From assembly GCF_002278135.3 (NCBI RefSeq), contig NZ_CP029425.2:2642001-2706000 (forward strand): a DNA stretch of 64,000 nucleotides, read 5' to 3'. The position numbers were made by a program, and so were the translations under genes. Below, piece after piece: positions 44,695-53,498 of the stretch (its first letter is position 1; each line of letters begins with the position of its first letter). Source of the DNA: Bradyrhizobium ottawaense (GTDB lineage: Bacteria; Pseudomonadota; Alphaproteobacteria; Rhizobiales; Xanthobacteraceae). Below the pieces are notes generated by a model. It did no database searches, was not told where the DNA came from, and saw only the letters and a list, made by a program, of their open reading frames with translations.

Positions 44695-44956
44695 TCGTGA
44701 CCCCTGCGGTCGAGCGCATCGCATCCCGGAGGCTCCGCGCGTTCATGTCGTCGAGGACTTCTCGCGTCAGCACGGTGGTCTGCCCGGGCGTGTTGAGGAG
44801 GGTCTCGCCGCGCGATGAGGAGAGCCGGTCGGCCTTGTAGGGCGCGGCGGGATCGGTGGCGGGCGTGTGGTGAGGCCGTTTGCCGGACGCCGCAAAGGCT
44901 CCTTGCGAGACGCAGAGGGCGGCGATCACGATCAGTCGCAACAGCTTCGCAGGCAT
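44684..44956 (-). CDS. Short exported protein with TonB-receptor plug start (truncated receptor?)
   Basis: About 90 residues from the ATG at 44954-44956, chosen because GGGAG stands five bases upstream. A Sec signal peptide (LLRLIVIAALCVSQGAFA) is followed by a linker and TPGQTTVLTREVLDDMNARSLRDAMRSTAGVTIGR, read here as two parts; the latter resembles the first 35 residues of a TonB-dependent siderophore receptor plug. The protein then stops, at the edge of the palindrome 44636-44694, so about 600 barrel residues are missing. It is probably a 5' remnant of a receptor gene, though a plug-only periplasmic protein is possible. Confidence 0.6.
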   Translation of the reverse strand: MPAKLLRLIVIAALCVSQGAFAASGKRPHHTPATDPAAPYKADRLSSSRGETLLNTPGQTTVLTREVLDDMNARSLRDAMRSTAGVTIGR

Positions 44957-45020
44957 GTGATCTCCCATGTCCGGGAAACCTCAGCCTAGCACGGCGTGAC
45001 GACGCTTGCAGCGGAAAGGA

Positions 45021-46286
45021 TCAGGCCAGAGCGGCCTGGCGTTCCCGCACCGGTTCGCGAACCCGGTCGAGCTTCCCTGGCTCGGCGAGCCGGGTGAAGC
45101 TGCGATGGCTCGCCTGCGCGGGGGCCTCGACGATGACGCCTTCGCAGACGATCTGTCCGCCGAGCATCTTGAATTCCAGCTTGTCGTAGCGCGGCATCGT
45201 CTCGCCGGGCGCAGGCGGCAGCAGCCCAACGCTGCCCTGGATGTTCAGCGTGGCTTCGCCGGTGCCGTGAAGGCGGGGATTCCACATCCTGATTCCGGTT
45301 TCCGCCCAGCGCTGCCGGATCAGCGCGGTGCGATCGGCAGGTTCCGTGGCCTTCGCGCGAAGTTTCGGCGCACTGCGAATCTCTTCACGTGGAGCCGCGA
45401 GAGCCGGAGCCGGCTCATCATGCGTGACCACGAGGGCGTCGGCGGAAGAGTCCTCCGCGGCGACAGGGGCAGGATCGCTTGCGACCGGCTCGGTTGCCAC
45501 CGCAGTGCCGGAGGCGGAATCGCTGTCGATCTTGTCTTCAGCGACAGGCTCCGCCGGGACGTCGCGATCGGCAAGCGTGACATGGGTATCGTCTAGAACA
45601 GGCTCGACATCCACGACGGCAACGGTGGAGGGATCGTCGGCAACGACGAGCGCGGGGGCGTCAACCGAAGCGACATCAACCGGAGCGACATCAACCGAAG
45701 CGACCTGGAGATTGGACGAGGTCTCCTCGGCCACATCAGGCTCAACGCCTGCCGCGAACTCGGGAGGTGGATCGCTGCTGATGACGGGCTCGGCCGCTTT
45801 GGCCGGCTCGTCCTCGACGTCGATGGCCCCGACCGCTTCAATGGCGTCGGACTCGGGCTTCGTCGAAAGCTCCACAGGCGGATCATTGGCGATGACGGGT
45901 TCAGGAACATCGACTGGTTTGGGACCGTCGACCGTCTCGCCGGCGGCCTCGTCCGCGACCAAAACCTCTGCGACCAAGACCGGCTCGAATTCTGTCGGAG
46001 CCTGCTGCAGGGAATCGTCGCTGCCGGCGACATCGGCCGCTGCTTCCGCGATGACAGGGTGGGCGCTGCCGTTCTCGGCGACCGCGGCGTCGCTGCGCAG
46101 CGGATCAGTGCCGATGCCGGTGTCGAGAGCCGGAAGAGCTTCAGCGTTGTCGGCAACGATGACAGGCTGTTCGGCGACCACCGCCGCACCGTCGATGCTG
46201 CCGCCATGCGGCAAGGGCCGAAGCCGGGTGAACGCCCATTTCACCGCGGGGATGCGGCGCAGCAACGATATCAGTCTCGAAAGCAC
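45021..46286 (-). CDS. Acidic, Ala/Val/Asp-rich repetitive protein of unknown function
   Basis: About 421 residues if started at the GTG 46284-46286 (an upstream in-frame start at 46430 is possible; neither has a strong ribosome-binding site). The first 30 residues are basic and hydrophobic (LSRLISLLRRIPAVKWAF). Residues of about 40-330 are low-complexity, rich in EPV, ADD and DV, with local repeats such as VASVDVAPVDVASVDAP. A compact C-terminal part of about 100 residues contains LIRQRWAETGIRMWNPRLHGTGEATLNIQG and looks like the conserved domain. I do not recognise the family. The opposite strand is also open but looks like a Ser/Thr/Gly shadow. Confidence 0.6.
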   Translation of the reverse strand: MLSRLISLLRRIPAVKWAFTRLRPLPHGGSIDGAAVVAEQPVIVADNAEALPALDTGIGTDPLRSDAAVAENGSAHPVIAEAAADVAGSDDSLQQAPTEFEPVLVAEVLVADEAAGETVDGPKPVDVPEPVIANDPPVELSTKPESDAIEAVGAIDVEDEPAKAAEPVISSDPPPEFAAGVEPDVAEETSSNLQVASVDVAPVDVASVDAPALVVADDPSTVAVVDVEPVLDDTHVTLADRDVPAEPVAEDKIDSDSASGTAVATEPVASDPAPVAAEDSSADALVVTHDEPAPALAAPREEIRSAPKLRAKATEPADRTALIRQRWAETGIRMWNPRLHGTGEATLNIQGSVGLLPPAPGETMPRYDKLEFKMLGGQIVCEGVIVEAPAQASHRSFTRLAEPGKLDRVREPVRERQAALA

Positions 46287-46562
46287 TGGGAGTTGTCCAA
46301 GAGGTACTCGGCGTGAGGCAATCGCTGATTCGCCAGCAATGTGAAAAACTGCCCCGGCCGTCACACCCCTGTCAATGTAGACGGGACCAATTGCAGAACA
46401 TCCACGCATCCCGCGCGCGGGCGGCTGCATGATGTGTCAGGCATCATCGAGAAAGTGCGGTTGTCATCAGGCCGCCGTGCACCGGCTGCCAATGTGATCG
46501 CTTCCACAGAGCTGCGGCGCCGATCACGGATACGCTTCCTTCGAAAGCGAAGGAGAGAAGAC

Positions 46563-46898
46563 GTGATCAGCAAGATATATCCGGCTGCGGTCCTCGCCGC
46601 ATTGATCTGCGCACCTGCCTTGGCAAATGATCTCACGCCAAAGATCGCCGCTCATTTGATCCCGCCGAATGCGGAAATCCACATTTCCTGGACCAGCCCC
46701 GCATCCGACCCGCAGGGCCGCTCGATCGAGGTGGCCTGCGGCGAGGTCACGGTCCGCAATCCCAGAGGCTTCGACACCATGACGTTCGCCTATGTCATCG
46801 GCGACGACAAGCTTTGGCTGGCCAGGGAAATCGGATGGATGAAGGAACCGGAGCCACAGGGGATCCGCAGCGTGATGAGATATTGCCCCGGCCGTTGA
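46563..46898 (+). CDS. Small exported hypothetical protein
   Basis: 111 residues from GTG 46563, with AGGAGA seven bases upstream. The Sec signal peptide (SKIYPAAVLAALICAPALA) is cleaved near residue 21. The mature part has two Cys (VACGE and RYCPG, the latter at the very end) that could form a disulphide. No known domain is recognised. An in-frame extension to 46341 lacks a signal and is not used. Confidence 0.6.
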   Translation: MISKIYPAAVLAALICAPALANDLTPKIAAHLIPPNAEIHISWTSPASDPQGRSIEVACGEVTVRNPRGFDTMTFAYVIGDDKLWLAREIGWMKEPEPQGIRSVMRYCPGR

Positions 46899-46959
46899 TC
46901 GACGCCGGTCGGCCTGCGGGAGGGGACGGTGATCCCCTCCGGGATTTTTCGATCTTCGG

Positions 46960-47247
46960 CTACTTGCCGGCGCCGGCGCTGCCGCCGCCCGCGCTGCCTC
47001 CGGCCTGGCTGCCCATGTTATTCGTGTTGGTGCCGCCCGCCGATGGCTGCTGCGCGCCCTTGCTGTCGCTGGCCTCGTTCTGCATGTTCGACGACTTGCC
47101 GGTCGTCATTCCCTTGGTCGCGGGGCCGCGCGAGGAGGGGCCGACGTCGCCCTGACCGGAGGCGCCTGGAGCGGGTTGTGTCTGCGCGAAGGCACCACCA
47201 GCCGCGAGCGCCATGATGCACGCCGATGCCAAGATGATCTTTTTCAT
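46960..47247 (-). CDS. Small secreted Gly/Ser/Asn-rich protein
   Basis: 95 residues from the ATG at 47245-47247, with GGAG six to nine bases upstream. The signal peptide MKKIILASACIMALAAGGAFA is clear. The mature part is hydrophilic and low-complexity (TNTNNMGSQAGGSAGGGSAGAGK end). It is a common type of periplasmic or secreted small protein in Bradyrhizobium without assigned function. A similar signal-plus-low-complexity protein is at 55459-55719. Confidence 0.65.
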   Translation of the reverse strand: MKKIILASACIMALAAGGAFAQTQPAPGASGQGDVGPSSRGPATKGMTTGKSSNMQNEASDSKGAQQPSAGGTNTNNMGSQAGGSAGGGSAGAGK

Positions 47248-47409
47248 GGGATTCTCCTTGACGTTACATCCCCATACAATCCGCCCGCGCCAACGCCGTT
47301 CCTGCCGATTTGACGCCACCGCTTCAACTCTCTGCGGCCGAATGTCGGGGTTCCCGTCGCCATCGCCAGAGGTTATTCAGGATCGTCATTGTTTGTTGGG
47401 GGACGACGC

Positions 47410-48219
47410 ATGAGGAAGATTGTCACCATCGGAGCGGTTATGCTCTGGTCCACCATCGCGTTCGCGCAGGAGCGCACCATCACCGTGGCCTCGACCACCT
47501 CGACGGAACAGTCGGGCCTGTTCGGCCATCTGCTGCCGTTGTTCGAGAAGGCCGAGGGCATCAGCGTGAGGGTTGTTGCCGTCGGCACCGGCCAGGCGCT
47601 GGATATCGGGCGGCGCGGCGATGCCGACGTGGTGTTCGTCCACGACCGGGCTGCCGAGGACAAGTTCATGTCCGAAGGGCAGGGCGTGAAGCGCTTCGAC
47701 GTCATGTACAACGACTTCGTTGTCGTCGGGCCCAAGAGCGATCCCGCAAAGATCGCCGGAGGCAAGGATGTCACCGATGCGCTGCGCAAGGTCGCGGCAG
47801 CGAAGGCACAGTTCATCTCGCGCGGCGACAAGTCCGGCACGCACGCGGCCGAGCTCCGGCTGTGGAAGGAGGCGGGCGTCGACATCAGTGCCGGCAAGGA
47901 CAGCTGGTATCGTGAGATCGGCCAGGGCATGGGCCCGGCGCTGAACATGGCGTCGTCGTCGAACGCTTATGTTCTGTCGGACCGCGGCACCTGGCTGTCC
48001 TTCAAGAATCGCGGCGAGCTCGCCATCCTGACCGAGGGCGACAAGCGGCTGTTCAACCAGTACGGCGTCATGCTGGTCGATCCGGCAAAGCATGCGAACG
48101 TGAAGGCGAAGGATGGGCAAGCCTTCATCGACTGGCTGGTCTCGCCGAAGGGGCAGCAGGCGATCGCCGGCTACAAGGTGGGCGGTGAGCAGCTATTTTT
48201 CCCCAACGCGTCCCACTAG
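47410..48219 (+). CDS. tupA: Tungstate ABC transporter substrate-binding protein
   Basis: 269 residues from ATG 47410 (GGGGGA about six bases upstream). The signal peptide ends TIAFA-QE near residue 19. The anion-binding start ITVASTTSTEQSGLF is the TupA hallmark (TTST), and FISRGDKSGTHAAELRLW and LSDRGTWLSF complete the site. It binds tungstate (or molybdate) in the periplasm. Its last 27 bp overlap the 3' end of tupB on the opposite strand. Confidence 0.9.
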   Translation: MRKIVTIGAVMLWSTIAFAQERTITVASTTSTEQSGLFGHLLPLFEKAEGISVRVVAVGTGQALDIGRRGDADVVFVHDRAAEDKFMSEGQGVKRFDVMYNDFVVVGPKSDPAKIAGGKDVTDALRKVAAAKAQFISRGDKSGTHAAELRLWKEAGVDISAGKDSWYREIGQGMGPALNMASSSNAYVLSDRGTWLSFKNRGELAILTEGDKRLFNQYGVMLVDPAKHANVKAKDGQAFIDWLVSPKGQQAIAGYKVGGEQLFFPNASH

Positions 48220-48891
48220 CAGGAAGGCGACGGTCGACACCGCGACGCTGAGCGCGAGCAGGATCAGTCCGAGTCCGAGTGCCAGCGGCAGGTCGCCCTT
48301 GCTGGTCTCCAGCGCGATCGCGGTCGTCATCGTGCGCGTGAAGCCGCGGATGTTGCCGCCGACGATGATGATGGCGCCGACCTCGGCGATGGCGCGCCCG
48401 AAGGCGGCGAGAAAGGCCGTCAGCAGCGAGGTCCGGCCGAGCGCGAACAGCAGCGCCATGCAGCGGAAGACCGACAGCCCGTCGATCCGTGCGAGGTCGC
48501 CATATTCCGCCCACAGCAGGCTCGCAGGCCGGTGCACCAGCGCCACCACGATCGGGGTGGCGAGCAGCGTCTGCGCGATCACCATGGCGGCCGGCGTGAA
48601 CAACAGTCCGGCCACCCCGAGCGGGCCGGACCGCGAGAGCAGAAGATAGAGCGCGAGCCCGACCACGACCGGCGGAAGGCCGAGCAGCGCGTTGGTCAGC
48701 ACGATGATCACCTGCCGCCCGCGGAAACGCGTGATCGCGAGCAAGGCCCCGATCGGCGCGCCGATCAGCAGGGCAAGGATGCTCGCGGTCAGGCTGACGC
48801 GCACCGACAATGCGACGATGCCGAGCAGCTCGGCGTCGGCTTCGCCGATCAGCGAGAGCGCCGCGCCAATGGATCGTGCGAAGTCGTTCAT
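48193..48891 (-). CDS. tupB: Tungstate ABC transporter permease
   Basis: 232 residues from the ATG at 48889-48891, overlapping the arsC stop as ATGA. Five to six membrane helices are predicted; the coupling loop and the conserved AFLAAFGRAIAEVGAIIIVGGNIRGFTRTMTTAIALET stretch (here split in description) match TupB permeases. The gene converges on tupA with a 27-bp overlap instead of following it in an operon, and no TupC ATPase is present in the window. A long in-frame extension to 49230 lies over arsC and is not coding. Confidence 0.9.
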   Translation of the reverse strand: MNDFARSIGAALSLIGEADAELLGIVALSVRVSLTASILALLIGAPIGALLAITRFRGRQVIIVLTNALLGLPPVVVGLALYLLLSRSGPLGVAGLLFTPAAMVIAQTLLATPIVVALVHRPASLLWAEYGDLARIDGLSVFRCMALLFALGRTSLLTAFLAAFGRAIAEVGAIIIVGGNIRGFTRTMTTAIALETSKGDLPLALGLGLILLALSVAVSTVAFLLVGRVGEK

Positions 48892-49259
48892 CCGGCCTGA
48901 CGCTGTTGCGCCGGCAGCAGATCGAGCACCAGTTCGGAGGGACGGCAGAGCCTGACGCCCTTCGGCGTCACGACAATCGGCCTGTTGATCAGGATCGGAT
49001 GCGCCATCATCGTATCGAGCAGCTGATCGTCGGTCAGCGCGGGGTTGGCGAGCCCGAGCTCCGCATAGGGGGCAGCCTTCTCGCGGACTGCCTCGCGCAC
49101 CGAAATTCCCATGCGTGCGATGAGCTGCTGCAGCAGGGCTCGCGATGGCGGTGTCTTCAGATACTCGACCACATGCGGCTCGATGCCGGCGTTCCGGATC
49201 GTCGCCAGCGTCGTGCGCGACGTGCCGCATTCGGGATTGTGGTAGATGATCACGTCCAT
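48888..49259 (-). CDS. arsC: ArsC-family glutaredoxin-dependent arsenate reductase
   Basis: 123 residues from the ATG at 49257-49259. The active-site loop is HNPECGTSRTTL with the catalytic Cys; the anion-binding Arg residues are in ILINRPIV and VRLCRPSE. It reduces arsenate to arsenite with glutathione and glutaredoxin. No arsR or arsB is nearby. It is instead translationally coupled to tupB and lies 236 bp from a phosphate-binding protein gene, so all three handle oxyanions. Confidence 0.92.
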   Translation of the reverse strand: MDVIIYHNPECGTSRTTLATIRNAGIEPHVVEYLKTPPSRALLQQLIARMGISVREAVREKAAPYAELGLANPALTDDQLLDTMMAHPILINRPIVVTPKGVRLCRPSELVLDLLPAQQRQAG

Positions 49260-49495
49260 TCGAAAGTCCCCGGGGCTCTGCAGCGGTTCGGCCGCTCTCA
49301 TGGACCCCCGCGTATTCTCACCGTGGCGAGCCGGCAACAGGCCTCCTGCCGACTAGATCACGATTCACTGCGGAATTTCCAGAAGGATCGGCGTGGCTGG
49401 CCCGAACCGGAAGCGGCGAACCGCTCCCGACCCTGTCGGAAGCGGTTCATCGAGCGAGGTATCCGGGATCGGCTCGGCCGCCCGCGGTTGCAGCC

Positions 49496-50551
49496 TCAGC
49501 GTTTGACGGTGGCCGACGCCGAAATCCTGGGGGCAGCGTCGATGCTCTGCTGCCAATAGCGTTCGATCTGGTCGATCAAGGCAGGCGGCAGCGGGACGTA
49601 GTTGAGCGTCTGGGCCTCGGACTTTCCGTTTTCCAGCGACCAGCGGACGAAATCGATGGCGGCTGCCGATCGTTCCGGTGATTTCGGCGCCTTCGGCATC
49701 AGCACGAAGGTCGTCGCTGTGATCGGGTAGGCGTCGTCACCGGGCGCGTTGGTGAGCACGAGATGGAAATCCTTTTCCGCCTTCCAGTCCGCGCTTGATG
49801 CGGCCGCCTGGAAAGATGCGGCGTCGGGCACGACGTAATTGCCGGCGCTGTTCTGCACGATTCCGAAGGAAATCCGGTCGAGACGTTGCAGCGCGTAAGT
49901 GTATTCGAGATAGCCGATCGCGCCGGGAATGAGACCGACGAGCGAGGCGACACCATCATTGCCCCGGCCGCCGAGGCCAAGCGGCCACTCGACGGAGGTG
50001 CCTTCGCCCACGCTGGCTTTCCACTGCGGGCTGACCTTCGCGAGGTAGTTCGACCAGTTGAACGTCGTGCCGGAGCCGTCGATGCGATGGACCACCGTGA
50101 TCGCAGCGTTCGGCAATCTGACGTCGGGGTTGATCTCGGCGATCGCGGGATCGTTCCAGGATTTGAGCCTGCCGAGATAGATGTCGGCGAGCACTTGCCC
50201 GGTAAAGCGGATCTGGCCGGGCTTGACGCCGTCGATATTGACCACGGGAACGACGCCTCCGATCACGATCGGGAATTGCATCAGGCCGAGCCTGTCCAAC
50301 TCCCTGGGGTCGAGCGGCATGTCGCTGGCGCCGAAATCGACGGCTTCTTTCTTGATCAGGCCGAGGCCGATGCCGGAGCCGACGGCTTGATAGCTGACGA
50401 CGTTTCCGGTCTTGGCCTTGTACGCGTCGGTCCATCTCGCCATCACGGGGGAAACGAAGGTTGAGCCGGCGCCTTTGGTTTCGGCTGCCATGCCTTGTGT
50501 GGCGACGAGCAGAGCGGTGAGGATGATTGATAGCCCGATGTGGTTCTTCAT
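49496..50551 (-). CDS. pstS: Phosphate ABC transporter substrate-binding protein, solitary
   Basis: 351 residues with a Sec signal ending TQGMAA. Phosphate-site motifs are GAGSTFVSPV, VGSGIGL and HRIDGSGTTFNW. The start at 50551 has no strong ribosome-binding site, but the signal fits. pstC, pstA, pstB and phoU are absent, so it may serve a transporter elsewhere or act as a phosphate-starvation scavenger. The same strand carries arsC and tupB downstream. Confidence 0.92.
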   Translation of the reverse strand: MKNHIGLSIILTALLVATQGMAAETKGAGSTFVSPVMARWTDAYKAKTGNVVSYQAVGSGIGLGLIKKEAVDFGASDMPLDPRELDRLGLMQFPIVIGGVVPVVNIDGVKPGQIRFTGQVLADIYLGRLKSWNDPAIAEINPDVRLPNAAITVVHRIDGSGTTFNWSNYLAKVSPQWKASVGEGTSVEWPLGLGGRGNDGVASLVGLIPGAIGYLEYTYALQRLDRISFGIVQNSAGNYVVPDAASFQAAASSADWKAEKDFHLVLTNAPGDDAYPITATTFVLMPKAPKSPERSAAAIDFVRWSLENGKSEAQTLNYVPLPPALIDQIERYWQQSIDAAPRISASATVKR

Positions 50552-50908
50552 TTGCGCGACGCTAACAGGTGGGGCACGAAGCCGATGTGTTCGATCTCAC
50601 AATTGCGTCGCGAGGCATTCGCGGCGGCCATTGCGCGCCGACTACACCACGCCGTCAGCTCCGCCGCGTCGTCCGATTGAGGGAGATCGCTGGCCCGGCC
50701 GGGCAGGGACGCAATTTGAGGCAAATTGCGCGCCAGGCGGCCAAATCGTGCCCTTTCGCGACCGGCAGCGGCTTTATTCCCGCCATGGATGCTTTAAGGA
50801 AGGGGCAGGATCAGGGTCGCAGGCGCCCGCCGGCGGTGCTAGAGCCTGATGCAGGAACAATGGGCCGGCCGGGATTGGCTCGCCCGCAAGGATGAAGGAT
50901 ACGAGGCA
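50552..50908. other. Intergenic gap between divergent pstS and hbd
   Basis: The 357-bp spacer holds the promoters of the two divergent genes. I found no convincing Pho box, hairpin or small gene in it; short frames here have no ribosome-binding site or family signal. Confidence 0.5.
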
Positions 50909-51760
50909 ATGATCCAGACGGTTGGCATCATCGGGGCAGGCACCATGGGGAATGGTATCGCGCAGGTCTGCGCGGCGGCCGGGCTCTCGGTCGTGATGGT
51001 CGACATTTCCGATGCGGCGGTGAACCGCGGGCTGTCGACCGTCGGCGGCAGCCTCGAGCGTCTGGTGAAGAAGGAGAAGATGTCGGCGGCCGATCGCGAG
51101 GCGGCGCTCAAGCGCATCACCGGCACCACCGACCGGGCGAAGCTTGCCGATTGCGATCTCGTCATCGAGGCAGCAACCGAGAACGAGGAGCTCAAGGTCA
51201 AGATCCTGAAGGATCTCTGCGCGACGTTGTCGCCGCGCACGCTGCTTGCGACCAACACCTCGTCGATCTCGATCACGAAGCTCGCTGCGGCGACCGATCG
51301 TCCCGACCGCTTCATCGGCATGCACTTCTTCAACCCGGTGCCGGTGATGGCGCTGCTGGAGCTGATCCGCGGCCTGCAGACCTCCGACGACACCCACGCC
51401 AAGGCCCTCGATTTCGCCAAGCGCGTCGGCAAGGTGGCGATCACCGCCAAGAACAGCCCGGGCTTTGCCGTCAATCGCATCCTGTGCCCGATGATCAACG
51501 AGGCGATCTTCGCGCTCCAGGAGGGGATCGCGACGGCGGAAGAGATCGACGCCGGCATGAAGCTCGGTTGCAACCATCCGATCGGGCCGCTGGCTCTGGC
51601 CGATCTCGTCGGGCTCGACACCATGCTTTCGGTGATGGAGGTCTTTTACAAGGGCTTCAACGATCCTAAATACAGGCCGGCGCCGCTGCTCAAAGAGATG
51701 GTCGATGCAGGCCATCTCGGCCGCAAGACCGGGCAGGGCTTCTACATCTATAGCGCCTGA
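50909..51760 (+). CDS. hbd: 3-hydroxybutyryl-CoA dehydrogenase
   Basis: 283 residues from ATG 50909 (GAGG four bases upstream). The Rossmann motif [17 protein letters not shown] binds NAD(P)H. The catalytic His is in [11 protein letters not shown], and [10 protein letters not shown] and the closing [11 protein letters not shown] are family marks. The single-domain-pair form matches PaaH/Hbd enzymes, which interconvert acetoacetyl-CoA and 3-hydroxybutyryl-CoA in polyhydroxybutyrate turnover or aromatic and fatty-acid degradation. It is a single gene followed by a palindromic repeat. Confidence 0.93.
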   Translation: MIQTVGIIGAGTMGNGIAQVCAAAGLSVVMVDISDAAVNRGLSTVGGSLERLVKKEKMSAADREAALKRITGTTDRAKLADCDLVIEAATENEELKVKILKDLCATLSPRTLLATNTSSISITKLAAATDRPDRFIGMHFFNPVPVMALLELIRGLQTSDDTHAKALDFAKRVGKVAITAKNSPGFAVNRILCPMINEAIFALQEGIATAEEIDAGMKLGCNHPIGPLALADLVGLDTMLSVMEVFYKGFNDPKYRPAPLLKEMVDAGHLGRKTGQGFYIYSA

Positions 51761-51825
51761 TCCTCGCAATTTGCGCTGCGACAAAGACGGACGTCGCGAA
51801 TTGCGCCAGCATGGATGCGGGCGTT

Positions 51826-51973
51826 CCCTTCTCCCCTTGTGGGAGAAGGTGGCGCGAAGCGCCGGATGAGGGGTTGTTGCCGTAGACTCACTCGCTGAGG
51901 AGCACGCGGAGGCAGACCCCTCACCCGTCTCGCCGCTGTGCGGCGAGCCACCCTCTCCCACAGGGGGAGAGGG
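51826..51973. repeat. Palindromic intergenic repeat, CCCTTCTCCCCTTGTGGGAG family
   Basis: The outer arms CCCTTCTCCCCTTGTGGGAGAAGG (51826-51849, itself a hairpin, given here with its centre) and CCCTCTCCCACAGGGGGAGAGGG (51951-51973) are inverted copies, with an inner hairpin CTCGCCGCTGTGCGGCGAG. It is related to 32746-32860 in design and lies between hbd and the haemoglobin gene, ending 24 bp before the latter's start. Confidence 0.65.
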
Positions 51974-51997
51974 AAAGACGAAACGGACGAAGCAAAG

Positions 51998-52462
51998 ATG
52001 TCGGATCGACTGAAGGCCGAGCGCGAGGCGGCGGCCGCGCGGCGGAACCTGTTGACCCAGGATGCGATCGAGCGCACCGGGATTACCGAAGAGATGATCG
52101 GGGAACTCGTCACCCGCTTCTATGGGCGCGTGCGCGAAGATGCACGGCTGGGGCCGGTGTTCGGGATCGTGCAGAATTGGGACGAACATCTCGCCAAGCT
52201 CAGGGATTTCTGGTCCTCGGTCGTGCTGATGAGCGGCCGCTATCACGGCTCGCCGATGCGGGCGCATTTGCCGCTGAGCCTGGTGGGCGATCATTTCGAC
52301 CGCTGGCTCGATCTGTTCGAGCAGACCGCGCGCGAGGTCTGCCCGCCGCCGGCGGCTGCACTCTTCATCGACAAGGCGCGCCGCATCGCCGACAGTTTTG
52401 AGATGGCATCGGCCACCGTCGCCGGTTCTATCGCCGCGCCGCGCCACGTGCTCAGGTCCTGA
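51998..52462 (+). CDS. Group III truncated haemoglobin
   Basis: 154 residues from ATG 51998. The 2-on-2 globin fold of the group III (Campylobacter trHbP-like) class is indicated by ELVTRFYGRVREDARLGPVF, WDEHLAKLRDFWSSVVL and the distal/proximal region RYHGSPMRAHLPLSLVGDHFDRWL, with the proximal His in the last segment. These proteins handle oxygen or NO in the cytoplasm. The start lies 24 bp after a palindromic repeat and has only a weak ribosome-binding site. Confidence 0.9.
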   Translation: MSDRLKAEREAAAARRNLLTQDAIERTGITEEMIGELVTRFYGRVREDARLGPVFGIVQNWDEHLAKLRDFWSSVVLMSGRYHGSPMRAHLPLSLVGDHFDRWLDLFEQTAREVCPPPAAALFIDKARRIADSFEMASATVAGSIAAPRHVLRS

Positions 52463-52727
52463 CGACGACCCGGCTGCCTGCAAAACATGCAGGGGGCGTC
52501 GCGCTGCGTTTGCGCAGCGCGACGAATAGCGCGCCGCACCAATACCAACATCATCGGTCTGATCTGCAAAATCATCATGCCGCTCGCGCGGCGCGACGTT
52601 GAAATTGTGAAAACGCGCTTGAATGCGTTCATCGTCGCTCAATCAACGCGAGCAAAGCCATATTGATGCACTGCGGTGCCAATTCTTCGCCTTGTTTTCG
52701 GCAGAGTTCCAGCGCCTGCTTGTGGAC

Positions 52728-53381
52728 ATGTCCCGCGCATCCCTGACCGCCAATTCCACATCGTCCGAAAACTCCGGGGAGCCCGAAGCCGACGCTTGCG
52801 CCGACCAAACGCGGCGCACGGTCCTGCTCGGTGCGCTCGCCACCACCGCTTGCCTCGGTTGTTCCGGGCACGCGCGCGCAGATGAGGATCCGCCCGGCTC
52901 CGACGAACGGCCCCAGAAAGGCGATGTGCTCGTCTTCTCCGAAGGCGACAAGGAGGGAAAGCTGATCACCGCGGCCGACCTGCCGGCCGGCGGACCGCCG
53001 GTGCATGCCTGGCCGAAGGATCCCAAGACATCGGTGGTGCGCAGCGCCTCCCGGCTCAACGAGATCCTGATCATCAAGCTCGATCCCGCCGAGCTCGACG
53101 AGAAGACGGCCGCGCGTGCCGTCGACGGCATCATCGCCTATTCGGCGATCTGCTCGCATGCCGGTTGTCCCGTGACCGCCTGGGTGAAGAGCGATGTCGG
53201 CGACAAGGAGGTGTTCAAGTGCATGTGTCACAACTCCGAATACGATCCTCGTGCGGGCGCACAGGTCGTGTTCGGCCCGGCGCCGCGACGGCTCGCGGCG
53301 CTGCCGGTGGCGCTCGCTGACGGCTCGCTCAGCGTCGCCGGAAATTTCATCGGAAAGGTAGGTGGCGCGCAGCCAGGATGA
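52728..53381 (+). CDS. Tat-exported Rieske [2Fe-2S] protein
   Basis: 217 residues from ATG 52728; an in-frame extension to 52623 lacks support. A twin-arginine signal (QTRRTVLLGALATTACLG) is followed by a mature domain. The Rieske boxes are complete: CSHAGC gives Cys142 and His144 as ligands and Cys147 for the disulphide; CMCHNSEYD gives Cys165 and His168 as ligands and Cys167 for the disulphide. This disulphide-bearing form is the high-potential bc-type, not the dioxygenase type. It lies 117 bp upstream of a PQQ alcohol dehydrogenase on the same strand and may be its electron acceptor (inference). Confidence 0.85.
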   Translation: MSRASLTANSTSSENSGEPEADACADQTRRTVLLGALATTACLGCSGHARADEDPPGSDERPQKGDVLVFSEGDKEGKLITAADLPAGGPPVHAWPKDPKTSVVRSASRLNEILIIKLDPAELDEKTAARAVDGIIAYSAICSHAGCPVTAWVKSDVGDKEVFKCMCHNSEYDPRAGAQVVFGPAPRRLAALPVALADGSLSVAGNFIGKVGGAQPG

Positions 53382-53498
53382 TGAACGGTGCGGGCCCGCG
53401 CCCGCGTCACGAGAGGCCGTATCCGCCGTTGGGCGGACGGCGGGACGAACGACAAGAATTCAACACAAGAATTCAAACGGATGAAAAGGGGAACGTCC

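Noticed and set aside
45328..46344. Ser/Thr/Gly-rich plus-strand frame (338 codons)
   Set aside because: It mirrors the low-complexity minus-strand protein. It has no ribosome-binding site and no conserved segment, whereas the minus-strand product has a plausible folded C-terminus.
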